Assembly (NCBI GenBank): GCA_001600495.1
Contig: BCKE01000002.1
Coordinates: 818,158-882,157 of the forward strand
Reading direction: 5' to 3'
DNA from: Pilasporangium apinafurcum
Lineage: Eukaryota > Oomycota > Peronosporomycetes > Pythiales > Pythiaceae
DNA: 64,000 nt
Below, in pieces: positions 54,601 to 63,427 of the stretch (within the stretch, counting starts at the first letter, position 1; every line of letters starts with the position of its first letter). Below the pieces are notes generated by a model. It was not told where the DNA came from, did no database searches, and saw nothing but the letters and a program-made list of their open reading frames with translations. Made by a program: the position numbers and the translations under genes.

Positions 54601-57540
54601 AGACTGTGGTGGACACGGATGATTCAATGCAAACAGGAACTGCTCCTTCTAGATGCAAAGCGGGCACTTGGTAGAATGTCATTTTACCACCCACATCGCC
54701 AGGCATACGTTGGCAAGCAAATGAAAGAAAACAAAAGACAACTGCGGTCAATTAAGCGCATGGAATTAGCTCAAATAGAACACTTCAGGAAGGCGAGAAG
54801 GATGGTCGATCCGATCAAAGCGAAAAAGTACTCTGGACACCATCAACAGGATGTTAGAACTCTTCAAAAAGTAAAATTGAACGTGAATCGATCTATTGTG
54901 TCAATGCACAGAGCTGGGCGGGAGAAGAATGAACGCAAAGTGGACTTTGAATCTGGTATAAAGGCTGATGGTCATCCAATCGTTCATCATTGTCCTATCA
55001 TGATGAGTGAAATCAACAACAAAGCACTGATATCGACTTCGGATGAACAGAAAAATGCCAAGGATCCAATCAAAGACGTCAGTGATAACGTGGTGCCATG
55101 CCATAATGAACCTGAATCGCAACTGCCATTAACTGACAATGAGAGTATCAGGCACGTCAATATTCGTCAAAGTGAATACCACTCGAATGAGGAAGCACAG
55201 CAATCCAGTGCCAACGTAACTGCACCCAATATCTTGCCACTCTTTGATTGTGATAGCAGTGATGTCTCCAGCAAACAACAATTTCATACTATACATGAAC
55301 GCAGCGTGAACGAGACAAATAAATTTGTAGACAATAAGATACATCCCTGGACTTCTACAGATTCGAAATCCAAGTCTAAATCAACTTCTTCGCCACCAAT
55401 ACCAACAACTATAGTGAACCATTCTGGTCACGTAAGTAGTGCAATTGGCATCGCGCGATCTAGCGATCCTCTCAAAAATACAACCGACTTGACATCTCTG
55501 GAAAAGTTGGCATTGATCGATGTATATCGTGATGAACATATTCCAGAGAAGAAACCACCACAGGTCAAACATAACACAAACATACAGGACTCTCAAAGGA
55601 AAAATCATCGCAAAGAAACAAGGACACGGCACTATAAAACACACCGTCAGCCTCGTTTTCCAGCAACTACCTCTGTAGATACTGATCTTTCACTTGCTGG
55701 AATATTAGAGATTGATATTGAGCACCAATATGAAAGGACTCACACTGGAATGCAACAAGAAGATGTGTCAGCAAACTGTGTTGATACCAACCCCATTTGT
55801 GGTGATGAGCTACTCCGACAGATATCATTTTACTATGCAACTCGACTGGCAGAACGGCTCGATGGTGCGTCAAGTGATGACGAGACAGTAGCATCGATGC
55901 ACATGCGGATTTGCTTCGAAATGCTACGCGATTTAGCCCTCTTAACCAACGACTTTTACATCCGCGAAGTAGAGCAAACATTGAAAAGTATGGATTTAAC
56001 AGTTGATACTGAAGCGTACCGGTCAACAACAATGGAAATGCGCGAGGCACTTGTACGAGTCGAACAAAGCTGGATTGAAGACTACCTTCATCAAGTTATT
56101 GTTGCTCATCCGCTTTATCTTGCTTACGAAAGGGACAATGAAAAGCAAGCAAAGCAAAGAATTCGATTCAATCAGTCAGCACCATTCTTACCAACGTTAA
56201 AGTGGCTCGTCGAAGTCTATTTGCCACCGCTTTTATCGACGCAGACTTGTGAGAAAAAACATGAAAGGTCTACTGCAATTTGGATACGTCATTCGATGCC
56301 GATAGACATGACGCAGACACTCACAAAAATTCTTGCTTGCGTCAAAAAATATAACCGTAGCCTTTGTCATTTCTTTACATGGAATATAGCGACACGTGAG
56401 GCTATGCACCTTCGTCGCATGACCAAATCGGATTTTATCGCGCTGATGAAGCATAGCAGAATGTTTCTACAGCTATTTCATCGACGAGAACTGGAAACTG
56501 CAGTTGTGCAATCGTGCTGCTCTCGACCCTGGAGTCAGGAACTAAACTTTCCAGAGTTCATTGAAGCCCTGTTTCGCTGTTCATGTAACTTGCAATGGGG
56601 ATATCAAACAATGGACGGAAATGTTAATCGTAAAGAAGCTGAAATAGCGATTGTAATGAAGTTCTTAATGCTCATTTTTTCAATGGAAGGCAAAGGATCT
56701 GTGCTGCAGAAGCGCAACGATGACTTGAAGGTGGTTATCAAATACTTGGAACAGCATCAGCAAAGTGCGAAAGCTGACAAGTTGTTACGCTTTCGTCGAG
56801 TACTAGATGCGCACCAAAAACACAAAGCTGCGAAAGAAACGTCGTCACGCCAAAGATCAATCTGGATAGGCTTGAATGGACATTCGATGCGAAGAACAGC
56901 TCCCCGTGCTAAAACACAAAACTGGACATCAGATGTCATTGTTGATGACAATGTAGAATTTCCGAGCACTACTCAGCATCGAGGCGTGAGCATTTCAGAT
57001 ACTATCCAACCCTCACTGGGACTCCTGTCAGGCGAAGAAAATGACTTGGACCTCGTCGAACCTACGGATGATCTCGATTACTACCAGGTTGCGAATGTTA
57101 GGAGTAATGATCATCACAATGGAGAATTGATCAGTCAGCAATATGATTCGCTAGACCTGAGCAGACCGCAAAGGGACGGTAATGCATTCAACCATGAAGC
57201 CATTCATACCCAGCGAGTCGAAAAAAAGTACAAGGATGAACCTACGCAGATTACATTTCAGAAGACGCTACAGTCTCCAATCGTCGAGGATACCAATCCG
57301 CATTTTGCAGTCGGTGTACATCATGAACCACATCTTTTTACGCCTTTGAACTCCTCTGATGAAGTAATTGCTGCCAAGCCTATTTTCGACATTGGCTGTC
57401 CAACAAAGTACTGGATGAAAGGACCAAAACATAAAGACGAATTCTTAGACGACATTTTAAGCTGTATTGGTGACACAGAGCTTCTCTTGCAACAGTCAAA
57501 ATTTGCAAATAAGCGCTCGTCCTCCTCAGGTATATGTTAA
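51643..57540 (+). CDS. Sfi1-type centrin-binding repeat protein with an extra C-terminal domain
   Basis: Single-exon frame of 1,965 aa. From residue about 147 to 1006 there are about 27 repeats of 30-35 residues, each with an aromatic core such as VWKRWKQFIAQN, MLLRWRRFTYKR, YFREWRKFTRTK or VFSKWKMLLEQR. This is the Sfi1 pattern: a long helix that binds a centrin per repeat and builds striated or bridge fibres at basal bodies and spindle poles. Residues about 1010-1390 are polar and poorly ordered. A second folded region covers about 1390-1695 (LLRQISFYYATRLAERLDG, MHMRICFEMLRDLALLTND, FPEFIEALFRCSCNLQWGY), whose last motif resembles EF-hand-flanked helices of flagellar proteins. An ATG at 51685 is an alternative start. 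An association with basal bodies of zoospores is inference. Confidence 0.78.
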   Translation: MTRDVCRLKLSGQRMNATEWKRLSGGENARVYSQLELLYKLGILEQDPARKSDGDTHNQFLVSLPSPSIPPTLRRKPRWIHGNHQESICEKESLANDWCMHRPAAIFPDKIDSCIKFPSSFYSRDILRHPAPSFIKSTAPDQGDTKRIFFLQWKLFMENHKEKQQLRMLCYFHTKKRTIRTWCGFVRGMRQQDFNCRQVEDMRLRRAARHWRRWSCRRQRIRSLLHSQRHSFLGNLIKQRVWKRWKQFIAQNVIRRARVHKRMQTMHNQILKTAWQEWRIVAFRARIARKWVQICMSRLHAFHCSQNQKRQQLMHYQHALTEKRKHYMLLRWRRFTYKRARERTLTFRICSRIVRKRFLQLWLESYQYSRRLRRFRMKMTKNIASEHLHAWYTTVKAIQMAHRRMVIEQYQHQSDFFCKWHEATLFIRTYKNATHRLNSRKLVRALDTFTFYTSHSKRLHDVQRHLQVKHERKILNHVWCDGWIVFHRKAQRQSEACKHLQRIIQRGIFGRWKIFWSNKIVMNRDYLRADVLCTTLTLRRFFNKWQNYQKHRHTVKIQRKKVETYFHERLLLKGVVCLWNIVKQRNQWAERSHQIRRNARLNLKHRYFREWRKFTRTKMDQIQRVNTFHTRSQYQLSICNPRRRIWDRWIKFKNKEQQQRYCDRIFQRRLKRNVFHVWHRSAALLRIVYQHRQKKQTNDLQIAFDCWRQQYRHWQKVHELSDLAHRFYRKKTCIKVFREWSYCCRRYFKRLRECSAYLLSKQKKNWFWLWHTEFRTRRLLRNWVDARHTQLKETIFEKWHRYFIERTKLTQKLHYFHRVVGKYPTTTYLRRYWTRWKQFSIRRCRANVLRIKIETNLMKQYWNSWSRYHIFCCLFHQWRNYAFLSSKARNQLGKRLRLFREFWLHQHRRHVFSKWKMLLEQRRNLDEKIAYARYLLNLEMIQLLNKRDIALKFYIRQRFRSWRTRAHDRNWWAQSYFRRRLLRKTLRLWWTRMIQCKQELLLLDAKRALGRMSFYHPHRQAYVGKQMKENKRQLRSIKRMELAQIEHFRKARRMVDPIKAKKYSGHHQQDVRTLQKVKLNVNRSIVSMHRAGREKNERKVDFESGIKADGHPIVHHCPIMMSEINNKALISTSDEQKNAKDPIKDVSDNVVPCHNEPESQLPLTDNESIRHVNIRQSEYHSNEEAQQSSANVTAPNILPLFDCDSSDVSSKQQFHTIHERSVNETNKFVDNKIHPWTSTDSKSKSKSTSSPPIPTTIVNHSGHVSSAIGIARSSDPLKNTTDLTSLEKLALIDVYRDEHIPEKKPPQVKHNTNIQDSQRKNHRKETRTRHYKTHRQPRFPATTSVDTDLSLAGILEIDIEHQYERTHTGMQQEDVSANCVDTNPICGDELLRQISFYYATRLAERLDGASSDDETVASMHMRICFEMLRDLALLTNDFYIREVEQTLKSMDLTVDTEAYRSTTMEMREALVRVEQSWIEDYLHQVIVAHPLYLAYERDNEKQAKQRIRFNQSAPFLPTLKWLVEVYLPPLLSTQTCEKKHERSTAIWIRHSMPIDMTQTLTKILACVKKYNRSLCHFFTWNIATREAMHLRRMTKSDFIALMKHSRMFLQLFHRRELETAVVQSCCSRPWSQELNFPEFIEALFRCSCNLQWGYQTMDGNVNRKEAEIAIVMKFLMLIFSMEGKGSVLQKRNDDLKVVIKYLEQHQQSAKADKLLRFRRVLDAHQKHKAAKETSSRQRSIWIGLNGHSMRRTAPRAKTQNWTSDVIVDDNVEFPSTTQHRGVSISDTIQPSLGLLSGEENDLDLVEPTDDLDYYQVANVRSNDHHNGELISQQYDSLDLSRPQRDGNAFNHEAIHTQRVEKKYKDEPTQITFQKTLQSPIVEDTNPHFAVGVHHEPHLFTPLNSSDEVIAAKPIFDIGCPTKYWMKGPKHKDEFLDDILSCIGDTELLLQQSKFANKRSSSSGIC

Positions 57541-57601
57541 GTGTTCATGCAAACTGTTGGCGTCACCTCATACTCGTGCTTGTTTTGTTCGTTCGGTAGC
57601 C

Positions 57602-58110
57602 ATGCTATCTTCCAGTCAAATTGGACGCATCAATTCCGTGGACCAACAACTGACAAATCATTCACCGCTATTTACCGGCTCGCAAAAGTACCTCGACAGA
57701 GATAATGATCAGTGTACAGAGGTTGAAGTGCAAGATCCTCTGCTTAATCACCTCACCGATATCGAACGCTTTACGGAGTCCACAGGTTGATAACCAAATT
57801 TGGTGTGTACTTGATTGAATATTTAACTATGCCTTCTGTCTATGTAGAGTGGAAGACAGATCTCACAGCCACTGATATCACCGAGTACGGTACTCATGCA
57901 ATGTTTCAGTCTTCCTTACATTCGCTTGCTGAACTTGATGTAAGAATACAATCGGCTTCAGGAATTATATACTTCTAATACACTCCAACTGTATAGGACA
58001 TGAATATCAGCCATATGACAGATCCAACATTGCCAACATTCTACAGATATACTGCTGAAGACGAAAGCGCATCAGATGTTGAAAATGCCATGATACTTGA
58101 AGGCACATAA
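57602..58110 (+). CDS. Small protein of unknown function
   Basis: Three exons, 57602-57785, 57848-57939 and 57997-58110, keep frame to give 129 aa. It starts 62 bp after the Sfi1-like stop, in the same direction. The protein is acidic and polar, with no signal peptide or membrane segment (MLSSSQIGRINSVDQQ at the start; FYRYTAEDESASDVENA near the end). The splice signals are good and phases match at both joins, which supports a real gene. I recognise no family. Confidence 0.6.
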
Positions 58111-58218
58111 TAATCAATTTTGGGTGAAGTTATCCAACGAAGCTGACGCAGTGTGCACTATAGAAGGTACTATTACGTGAAATGCGGAGCGAAGTGACCG
58201 ATGCACACTCCACCATGT

Positions 58219-59487
58219 CTACATGAATTCAGAGTCAACGTCATCAAAGTAGGGGTGGCGAAGGGCTTCTTTTGCACTAATTCGCCCGGCTGGGTCATAA
58301 CGTAGCATAGACTAAAAGAAACACAGGGTAAGTCAACAAAAGTAGATGAGCATCAAAGCCATTCGTTGTACTGAAGTGTTTACCTCTAACAAGGATAATC
58401 CTTGTGAATCAAGTTGCGGGAACAAATCCGTCATTGGCTTTTTGCGCCATTTAGGGAATGTTGGTGCATAGTCGCGCAATTGTGTAACACCTGGCCAAAC
58501 ACTTTCATCTGGCGTTCCGAGATGTCTAGTTGGGATGTTGAAGCACTCGTTATCTCGTGTGTAAGCCGCATAAATAATGTAGTGGCCAATGGAAGTTCTT
58601 ACCTGAAGATACGGTAGAGCTGGTCGATTTCGGAATCTCCTGGAAAGAGAGGCTTCTTGGTCAGCATCTCTGCGAAAATAACACCAACAGACCACATATC
58701 GACCGGTGGAGAGTAGACTTCTTGGCCCAGCAATATTTCGGGAGCGCGATACCAAAGAGTCACCACCTCATGTGTATACTTCTTCATGGGAATACTGAAC
58801 GCACGCGCAAGTCCAAAATCAGCAATTTTCAGTTCACCCTTTAAGCTCACGAGCAAATTCTGGGGCTTGAGATCACTAAAGTAAACGAGAAAATAGCACT
58901 GAGTAAGCCAAGTAATTCGCACGTGCAATGGTCGTTTCGTACCGATGCATAATGCCGCGCGAATGTGAGAAAGCAAGGCCTTTGAGCAATTGATAGAGCA
59001 GGTTCTGCACATATTAATCCAAACGCTGTGTTATACTCATGCATAAACCACAATGCTGACAATTGCTAGCCAACCTTGATGAGTCTTGGCTCTAATCCAC
59101 CCAGCTTGTGTTCCATGAAACGCTTGAGGTCTTTGTCGACGAATTCAAACACAAGGAATAGCTTCCCATCCTCTTGCAGGCAATTCAATAGTCTACATCA
59201 ACAACGCACATATACATACACAGAAATGTACATATACAAGAAATCTCCTATGTGCAATCCATATAATACTCAACGTTTGCATACCTGACGATATTAGGAT
59301 GTTCGAGTTCGCGCAGCACCGATATCTCGCGCAGTGCGGTACTTGGGATACCGTCGTCTTCAGTCTCCAGACGAATACGCTTGAGTGCCACGACCTGATT
59401 CGTCTTCATATCCAGTGACTTGTACACCACACCGTATGTGCCTTCGCCGATGGAGCCACCTTTTTCAATACGCTGATAACGATCCAT
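58219..59487 (-). CDS. Cyclin-dependent kinase, CDK1/CDK2 type (PSTALRE)
   Basis: Six exons on the minus strand, 59487-59285, 59192-59075, 59004-58943, 58875-58603, 58525-58384 and 58311-58219, give 296 aa, the standard CDK1 size. Motifs in order: glycine loop [11 protein letters not shown] with the inhibitory Thr-Tyr pair, ALKRIRLE lysine, cyclin-binding helix PSTALREIS (PSTAIRE with Ile changed to Leu), [10 protein letters not shown] catalytic loop formed across an intron, DFGLARAF, T-loop [18 protein letters not shown], and [13 protein letters not shown] near the end. It is a cell-cycle Ser/Thr kinase activated by cyclins and T-loop phosphorylation. The ATG at 59487 is 13 residues before the glycine loop's first Gly, as expected. 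An E2F-like word lies about 110 bp upstream. Confidence 0.92.
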
Positions 59488-59593
59488 TTGCGTGTCGTCT
59501 TTCCTTTCACCACCTTGCTGTGTTTGCAGATATCAAATTGAGTTCAAAATGATGAAGCGCGTCGGAGTGATGGTCGCCTCTACCGCTTTTTTT

Positions 59594-59603
59594 TTTGGCG
59601 CGC
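59594..59603 (-). promoter_or_regulatory. E2F-like site upstream of the CDK gene
   Basis: TTTGGCGCGC, after a run of T, matches the E2F/DP consensus TTTSSCGC. It lies about 110 bp upstream of the CDK start codon, a usual place in cell-cycle promoters. Based on sequence match and position only. Confidence 0.4.
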
Positions 59604-60402
59604 ACTCATCATCACCTCAGTACTGCACCTCTCTTATTAAATACGATGGATACGGCTTTTGTTATGAATAGCACAGTACGTCTGTGTAGAGAGACAGTAG
59701 CAGGGTAATGAAAGAAAATGACTGGTCAGAAATAATTATATTTGAGGTTGGCAACATTTTTCAAGATCGCAAAATATAATCTCATAGTGTAAATACAAAA
59801 AAAAACAAACATAATTTGGCAAAAAGCATTTACCTATAAATAGGGAAAATATTGATGCTCCAATCCTGTCTCCAACAGCTGTCACTGAATGAAGGTCTCT
59901 GACGCCATTCTAACCTTGAAAAATTGATATAACTTTTGCTAAATCGTGTAGTGACTACAATTTCTAGTGCTATACATTGTATAAAACCTCTTTATTTTGA
60001 TATAATCCTCTTGTGGAGTGTTGGTTTCCTGGAAAGTTTCTGTTGATGTAACCCAGCGCTCTTCATTCATCAAAACGCCGCAAGAGGCCCCCTTCCCCCC
60101 ACCCTTTGTCAAGGAAGCAGCTAGCGAAAAGCACTCAGCAGGGAGACTATGTCTTTCTAAGTTGGTCTGTCTTTTCCCGCGTTATCAAGATGATGTCTTG
60201 AAAAAGTGTTGAGCTCTTCTGTCCGTATCATGATTGTTATGGAGAGGAGTTTAATGTTGTAAGCGTTTGGAAATTTCAAGCGAAACTTTAGAAATGAAGG
60301 CGAAGTAGGACGAGTTAGAAGGATGGTTTCCTCAAATGAAGAATTGAAGAAAGAAGGTAAAAGTTTATCAAGTCAAAAAAGTTTGACGACGAAAAAAGAA
60401 AT
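59604..60402. other. AT-rich intergenic region
   Basis: Mostly AT-rich (59700-60010) with no supported gene. The right part should be the promoter and leader of the CCT-motif gene. Confidence 0.4.
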
Positions 60403-61311
60403 ATGTTGCGAGAAGTAGACGAAACGACGATGTGGTTACAAGACCCTACAAAAATCTGGAGCGATTCGCAGTTTGCGGTTAACAAGTTAAGCATTGACAC
60501 CGATGGGCTTCTGGAAAAAGTGAACGAAGACAAGCTTGCGCGAGACGTGGATGATCTTGCAGCGATATTCGAAGAGTTGGCGGAAGGTGTGGATTTCCCA
60601 CTCCCATGTGACGATTTGGAAATTGGCTGCGAGGTTGCTGGAGGTTGGATTGAAGGCTTGGATAGCGATGTCATAAATGTGAATGAGCTGTCTGAAGCCT
60701 TTGATGAGTTGATTGCTGAGCAAGATACGCCAACTAACCAAGCTGTATTAAGCGATAAGGACTCAGATGCGGTGGATTTGACAGGTGAAAGCTCTTCAGA
60801 GTACGACGACGAAGATGAGGAAATGGAAGATTCGGAAGACGATGACGGTTTGGAGGACACCCCTCGATCCGTCTCGGTTCAGATTGTTCCTTCTCCACCA
60901 GTGTGGGCCTCCTCGGCTCCTTTGGATCCTCGTAGCTGCATTCGTACTCCTGTGTTCAAGAACCTGGATTCGCGTATCCCACAAATTGACATTCCGCGGA
61001 TTGATCTCTCGTTCTCTGGTCAACGTGCTGTGCTGAAGGCTACTGGTGTTACTAGTACCAGCTGTTCTGTGCAAAAGATGTCACCAAAGCGCGAGAAGAC
61101 CAAGGTTGTCGCTTATCATCACGACCCAAGCACATGCTGGATTTGCAAAAGTTCAAAGACCCCTGAAAAGAAGCGTGCGCTTCATCGCTATCACGAAAAG
61201 CGAACGCGTCGTAACTGGAAGCGTGGTCCTCGATACTCTGGACGAAGTCACGTAGCTGCTTCCCGTGTGCGCAATGGCGGTCGCTTCATTTGCACGACTC
61301 AATGGATTTGA
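60403..61311 (+). CDS. CCT-motif protein
   Basis: Single-exon frame of 302 aa. The N-terminal two thirds are acidic, with a run YDDEDEEMEDSEDDD near residues 130-145. The C-terminal 45 residues match the CCT motif first seen in plant CONSTANS/TOC1 proteins: KRALHRYHEKRTRRNWKRGP, then RYSGRSHVAASRVRNGGRF. A Cys pair lies just before it (STCWICKSS). CCT motifs act in nuclear import and in DNA binding with NF-Y-like partners, so this is probably a transcription regulator. No B-box or response-regulator domain is present. The ATG at 60403 is the first in frame after upstream stops. Confidence 0.75.
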   Translation: MLREVDETTMWLQDPTKIWSDSQFAVNKLSIDTDGLLEKVNEDKLARDVDDLAAIFEELAEGVDFPLPCDDLEIGCEVAGGWIEGLDSDVINVNELSEAFDELIAEQDTPTNQAVLSDKDSDAVDLTGESSSEYDDEDEEMEDSEDDDGLEDTPRSVSVQIVPSPPVWASSAPLDPRSCIRTPVFKNLDSRIPQIDIPRIDLSFSGQRAVLKATGVTSTSCSVQKMSPKREKTKVVAYHHDPSTCWICKSSKTPEKKRALHRYHEKRTRRNWKRGPRYSGRSHVAASRVRNGGRFICTTQWI

Positions 61312-61484
61312 AGTTTTTCGATCCCAATCTTTTTTGCATACTGCTTTACATTTTAGCTTCTCCTTTAGTTTTTCCATTTCGATTAAGCCATTCCATTTTA
61401 ATACCAAATACATTTGCCACCTTTTCTGAAACAATAATTGCGTTGCTGTGATCATATTTTACAACAAATCTTTCATTCAATTAT
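61312..61484. other. Intergenic region
   Basis: AT-rich 3' flank of the CCT gene; nothing else seen. Confidence 0.35.
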
Positions 61485-61765
61485 CTATCTCACTTTTCAA
61501 TTTGCTATTAACTCACGACATCGATTTTAGTCGAAAGACATGACCAAACTTTACTATATATTCAAGATGCTGCTGAAATGCAAGATGGAAAAGACTTGAG
61601 GAAAGATGATTGAATGTGAGGGACACTATACAACAGACTTGTTCTCATAGTCCAGGTGTCGGAGATGCTCACTTGGACTCAAAGAAAGACATGAGATCCT
61701 CTCTGAGCTACTCATATCAGTTGGTATCTCATATGATCTCTTGGGGTTGAGGTACATCAATGACT
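61485..61765 (+). mobile_element. Internally deleted Fanzor/TnpB-like relic (second copy)
   Basis: The + strand holds DMTKLYYIFKMLLKCKMEKT, a stop, then GKMIECEGHYTTDLFS, parallel to QSHYQFRMLLTQKMERTGG and the following residues of the edge copy. It then jumps to CATAGTCCAGGTGTCGGAGA, lacking the zinc ribbon, just as the 41.5-kb relic does. Similarity with that relic goes on to about 61765 (CTCAAAGAAAGACATGAGAT and GATCTCTTGGGGTTGAGGT). Confidence 0.65.
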
Positions 61766-61868
61766 TCCTATAATAAAGTGGACCACTACATTTGTACACA
61801 AGGGGATTTTTTTGAGCGGCGCAAAGAGTGGAAGAGAACCCAAACTCTCTTTCATACGATATACAAAC

Positions 61869-63037
61869 ATGGTAATGGGAGCAGACGTAACAGTATCGCT
61901 GATACACCTCTGTCGAATGATGGAATAATTACGGAATGGAGTTGACACAATTGCTTTCTGTGTCGGGCTGTGTGCCTGTGTAGTCCTCGCGCTATCTTCC
62001 TCTCGACAAGAAGAGAAAATTACAGGAATTTAAGAATACGACAAATGCGACGTATGTGCATGGGTTGAGTTTTTATCAATGCTAGCTTATTGCTCGCGGA
62101 TGGTAGTGAATATGCTTCCTTTCTTTGTTTCATGTGTTTGTTCTAGTGAGTCTACTGCAAAGTCGTACTTGGAACGGTTCAGTTGGGATCTGATGCGCGC
62201 AGTGGACGAATTTTACGCGAATGGCGGCGAACTTTCCGCAAAGTAATAGCATTCATATGTTCGTTGCATTGCCAAGTATATAGTTTGTATTGAATCCCTT
62301 GTGTACATATGTAGCTCCTCAAGTAAGAATGGAAAGGTCTCGTCCGTCTCAGTTGATGCAATCAATGCATGGTTCGATACGTACGTTGGTAAGATGATAG
62401 TTGTGTGATGATCCCATTGTGCAGTATGTTGTTCCGATTAGTCGTACTATGTGCTAACAATCTGCAATATTATATTTGGGGAATAATAGATCCCGATGAC
62501 GACGAAGACACAATCAATGAAGACGGTATTTTGAAATTTTGCGAAGATATCGAAGTGGACGCCCAAGACATTGTTGTACTGGTAATTGCCTGGCACATGG
62601 AGACCGCCTATATGTGTGCGATTACTCGGAAGGAATGGCTAAAGGGTATGACTGCGATGGGGTGCGAGTCAGCCGATCAATTAAAAAACAAGATTCCAGA
62701 ACTACGTCAATCAATTGAGAATGAGCACAATTTCAAGAAGTTTTATTCATTTTGCTTTGGTTTCTCCAAGGAACCTGGTCAGAAAAGTTTGAGCATCGAC
62801 ATTGCCACCGCTATGTGGGAGCTTCTTCTTACCAAACGCTTCCCAAAGATCACACTTGAGTGGTTGACATTTTTGAACGAAAAAAAACCGGTCAAGGGCA
62901 TCACACGCGATACGTGGGATTTGCTCTTGGATTTCTTCATCAAAGTGCAAGACTCATACACCAATTACGATGAAAACGAAGCGTGGCCTGTGCTTATCGA
63001 CGATTACATGGCGTGGATAGAGAATGGGAAAAAGTAG
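61869..63037 (+). CDS. DCN1-like neddylation factor (DCUN1D)
   Basis: Exons 61984-62051, 62147-62242, 62315-62388 and 62490-63037 are well supported. A start is missing in the first of these because TAG precedes it in frame. The best solution is a one-codon start exon, ATG at 61869-61871, joined to 61984, which gives 262 aa, the family's size. The N-terminus forms a UBA-like part (RKLQEFKNTTNAT, ESTAKSYLERFSWDL, DEFYANGGE). The potentiating-neddylation domain follows: WFDTYVDPDDDEDTINEDGI across an intron, AWHMETAYMCAITRKEWLKG, FTFCFG-like YSFCFGFSKEPGQK, and AMWELLLTKRFPKITLEWL. DCN1 helps attach NEDD8 to cullins. The start exon is tentative; the rest is firm. Confidence 0.85.
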
Positions 63038-63427
63038 TCATCCATGTTAAACTTCTCTCACTTGAATTAAGAAGCAAGGAACTAGCCATGTGTCAATTTT
63101 TGATTCCTTATGACAATATAGGAGTGATGCATTTCACAACGTGAATCCTTCTGTTTTGGATTTTTTTATGAAGCGAAGAGAAGTCAGCTGGGAGACATGG
63201 CTTCGTTCTTCACCCTTCTTGCTCATTGTGTGGGTGTGACTTGAAGTGGTCCACCTTATCTGGTTCAAAGGAATAGATTCTTTGACTGTGACGTCGTGCG
63301 CCTAAGGCGATCCTCATAGATGCCAAAGATACCAAAGTACCGGGCACCTACTCCCTCTTGGGTCTATAACACCAGTAAAGCTGGCAGGACTCCTCGAAGA
63401 AGGCGACTTCGATATTTTTTTGNTTTA
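63038..63427. mobile_element. 3' flank of the edge Fanzor-like gene, possible guide RNA region
   Basis: After the DCN1 stop there is about 280 bp without a gene, then the region just downstream of the Fanzor-like stop (read on the minus strand). Sequence such as CCAAGAGGGAGTAGGTGCCC and GGTACTTTGGTATC resembles, loosely, the non-coding tail kept in the relics at 41.9 and 61.7 kb. In TnpB and Fanzor elements the guide RNA comes from this 3' end. The boundary is not defined here. Confidence 0.35.
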
